In this document: positions 62,366 through 64,000 of the stretch, in pieces
How positions within the stretch are numbered: position 1 is the stretch's first letter
Layout of the letters: the number at the start of each line of letters is the position of its first letter
The notes under the pieces: model-generated
The model's database searches: none
Told to the model about the DNA's origin: nothing
The model's input: only the letters and a program-made list of their open reading frames with translations
Assembly (NCBI GenBank): GCA_000421085.1
Contig: ATWE01000019.1
Span: 21,206 to 85,205, forward strand
Length of the DNA stretch: 64,000 nt
Origin: Ensifer sp. USDA 6670
GTDB lineage: Bacteria; Pseudomonadota; Alphaproteobacteria; Rhizobiales; Rhizobiaceae
Direction: 5' to 3'
Translations under genes and position numbers: made by a program

Positions 62366-63766
62366 ATGAGCGTTGAATACAGGATGGAACATGATTTTCT
62401 GGGCGAGATGGCGCTCCCCGAGAATGTCTTCTATGGCATCCAAACCGCGAGAGCCGTCGGTAACTTTCCGATCACCGACGTACGGATCAGAGACTTCCCG
62501 GAACTTGTCGTTGCACTGGCGATGGTTAAGAAGGCTTGTGCCCTCGCAAACGCGGACTGCGGTGTCCTTTCGACATATATCCAGAACGCGATCGTCGCCG
62601 CCTGTGACAGTATCATTGCCGGTCAACATCATGAACACTTTGTCGTCGACATGATACAGGGTGGGGCTGGCACTTCCACTAACATGAACGCCAATGAAGT
62701 AATCGCTAATCTTGCGCTCGTTCGCCTTGGGTATAAGCCAGGAAACTATCAGCATCTCCATCCCAATGATCATGTAAACCTGTCGCAGTCCACTAATGAC
62801 GTCTACCCTACCGCAATCCGCCTGGCGGTTGTCAGTCAGTGTGGCGGTCTCATCGACGCGTTGGACTTGCTCCGGCAGAGCTTCGCCCATAAAGCGAACG
62901 AGTTTGCACATATTGGCAAGGTGGGCCGTACCCAATTGCAGGACGCCGTGCCGATGACGCTCGGCATGGAGTTTAGAGGCTTCGCGGCAACCGTCGAGGA
63001 GGATATCGATCGGATAAAGCAGCTCGGCGAGCTGCTCAAAGAGGTCAATTTAGGAGCCACTGCGATTGGCACTGGAATCAATGCGCCCGCCGCGTACGGC
63101 CAAAAGGCAATTGACCATCTATGCCAAGTATCCGGTTATTCGTTCATCAAAGCCAAAGACTTGATTGAAGCGACATCCGACGTAGGCGCGTTCGTGACGT
63201 TTTCCGGCGTTCTGAAGCGAATTGCAGTGAAGTTGTCAAAAATCTGCAATGACTTGAGACTTCTGAGCAGCGGTCCGCGGGCTGGCATTGGGGAGATTCG
63301 TCTCCCGCCAGTGCAGCCGGGCTCTTCGATCATGCCCGGCAAGGTAAACCCGGTGATCCCAGAAATGGTGAACCAGGTTGCCTACCAGGTCATAGGGAAC
63401 GATCTCACTGTTACATTCGCTGCCGAGGCGGGCCAGCTCCAGCTGAATGCAATGGAGCCGGTCATAATTCTCAATGTTCTCCAGTCGATACGCATCCTTA
63501 CGCGCTCAATAAAGGGGCTGGCCAAGCGATGCGTCGACGGCATAGAGGCAGATGTTGAACGCTGCGCCGCTCATGTGAACAGCAGCCTTGTTGTCGTCAC
63601 GGCGCTGGCACCGATCGTCGGTTACGAGAGCGCGGCACGAATTGCAGCCGACGTCTTAAAGAGCGGCAGCACCGTAGAGGATGCGATTGCTGCATCTGGT
63701 CTTATGCCGCCGGCCGATTTCCAGCAAGTGGTCAGGGATGCTTGGACATTCGAGAGTGCGGGATGA
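62366..63766 (+). CDS. aspA: aspartate ammonia-lyase
   Basis: Converts L-aspartate to fumarate and ammonia. The 466-residue protein belongs to the fumarase/aspartase superfamily: YGIQTARAVGNFPI at the start, MIQGGAGTSTNMNANEVIANLA near residue 93, HPNDHVNLSQSTNDVYPTA near 133 and the signature GSSIMPGKVNPVIPEMVNQV near 315. The start is ambiguous between 62357 and 62366, and neither has a strong ribosome site. A palindrome lies upstream. It may supply fumarate from amino acids in the same metabolic setting as the catabolic island. Confidence 0.94.
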   Translation: MSVEYRMEHDFLGEMALPENVFYGIQTARAVGNFPITDVRIRDFPELVVALAMVKKACALANADCGVLSTYIQNAIVAACDSIIAGQHHEHFVVDMIQGGAGTSTNMNANEVIANLALVRLGYKPGNYQHLHPNDHVNLSQSTNDVYPTAIRLAVVSQCGGLIDALDLLRQSFAHKANEFAHIGKVGRTQLQDAVPMTLGMEFRGFAATVEEDIDRIKQLGELLKEVNLGATAIGTGINAPAAYGQKAIDHLCQVSGYSFIKAKDLIEATSDVGAFVTFSGVLKRIAVKLSKICNDLRLLSSGPRAGIGEIRLPPVQPGSSIMPGKVNPVIPEMVNQVAYQVIGNDLTVTFAAEAGQLQLNAMEPVIILNVLQSIRILTRSIKGLAKRCVDGIEADVERCAAHVNSSLVVVTALAPIVGYESAARIAADVLKSGSTVEDAIAASGLMPPADFQQVVRDAWTFESAG

Positions 63767-63835
63767 GGTCTTTTGCGAAAGTCCCAATGAATGTTCTAAC
63801 TACAGTCGATGCAGGTTTTCCGAAGGGAGCAGAAA

Positions 63836-64000
63836 TTGAAAATACTTGTGACGGTCAAACGGGTCGTCGACTACAACGTTAAGATCCGGGTCAAGGCGGA
63901 TGGATCGGGCGTCGAGCTTGCCAATGTGAAGATGTCGATGAACCCCTTCGACGAGATCTCGGTCGAAGAGGCGCTGCGGCTGAAGGAAGCCGGCAAGGCG
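63836..64000 (+). CDS. etfB: electron transfer flavoprotein beta subunit (3' truncated by window)
   Basis: ETF takes electrons from flavin dehydrogenases to ETF-ubiquinone oxidoreductase. The first 55 residues are visible: [22 protein letters not shown], then [24 protein letters not shown], the conserved EtfB N-terminus. The start is TTG 63836, with GGGAG seven bases before. Coming 70 bp after aspA, it may be in the same transcript. TMADH-type enzymes use ETF, so a second ETF near the predicted demethylase (55443) may serve it. Confidence 0.9.
   Translation, partial: MKILVTVKRVVDYNVKIRVKADGSGVELANVKMSMNPFDEISVEEALRLKEAGKA

Noticed and set aside
63836..64000. fixA of a nitrogen-fixation fixABCX cluster
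   Set aside because: The visible N-terminus fits general EtfB, and no nif/fix gene or NifA site is seen nearby; the downstream genes are outside the window.
1..64000. CRISPR arrays, tRNA/rRNA genes, complete insertion sequences, att sites or replication origin
   Set aside because: None could be supported on reading both strands; no regularly spaced repeats, transposase motifs or tRNA-like ends were recognised.

Overview
The window looks like accessory replicon DNA (megaplasmid or chromid) of a rhizobial alphaproteobacterium, most like Sinorhizobium/Ensifer or Rhizobium. This is inferred from gene families, high GC, many ABC uptake systems, FixK/FNR-type boxes and catabolic gene content. No replication, conjugation, symbiosis or complete mobile-element genes are visible, and I see no tRNA, rRNA or CRISPR array.

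Region 1 (1-1354) is the end of a nitrate/sulfonate/taurine-type ABC transporter. Region 2 (1381-8071) is a gene graveyard: an SDR dehydrogenase split by a small inversion, a DUF3775 pseudogene, a frameshifted BON-domain gene, an ABC exporter with a large internal deletion, and a TolB/TPR adenylate-cyclase-type remnant. One gene survives intact there, a phosphotransferase/P-loop kinase fusion. Two FixK/FNR-like sites suggest this was a low-oxygen-responsive island.

Region 3 (8466-12205) is a compact copper-handling operon: secreted Cys/Met protein, Tat-exported multicopper oxidase, DUF411 protein, a 41-residue Met-rich membrane peptide, cytochrome c and Sco/SenC. A cupin gene with a single-base frameshift follows.

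Region 4 (13601-34755) is an amine/amino-acid catabolic island: two FAD amine oxidases, an Lrp regulator, a dipeptide-type ABC transporter, two HAD hydrolases, a class III aminotransferase, two paralogous tandem GNATs, succinate-semialdehyde and other aldehyde dehydrogenases, a tartrate-dehydrogenase-like enzyme, a GhrA-like reductase and ArgE. Region 5 (35267-40524) carries a methyltransferase-like membrane protein, chrA, a rhodanese-ChrB fusion, an MFS exporter and a broken NicO/RcnA-type metal exporter.

Region 6 (40851-60242) is the most interesting block. A nine-gene-scale minus-strand unit (57524 to 48243) encodes a trimethylamine-dehydrogenase-family flavoprotein with a remodelled substrate pocket, a spermidine/putrescine-type ABC importer, a YtcJ-like amidohydrolase and a GMC oxidoreductase. 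It is preceded by a LysR-aldehyde dehydrogenase pair and a LysR-type dyad. Beside it lie a branched-chain-type ABC importer and a RidA-DUF1028-ArgE-like trio. Together they look like an uncharacterised uptake and degradation pathway for an N-methylated cationic compound.

Region 7 (60495-64000) has a flavin monooxygenase, aspartate ammonia-lyase with a 20-bp upstream palindrome, and the start of an ETF beta subunit, the usual electron acceptor family for TMADH-type enzymes.
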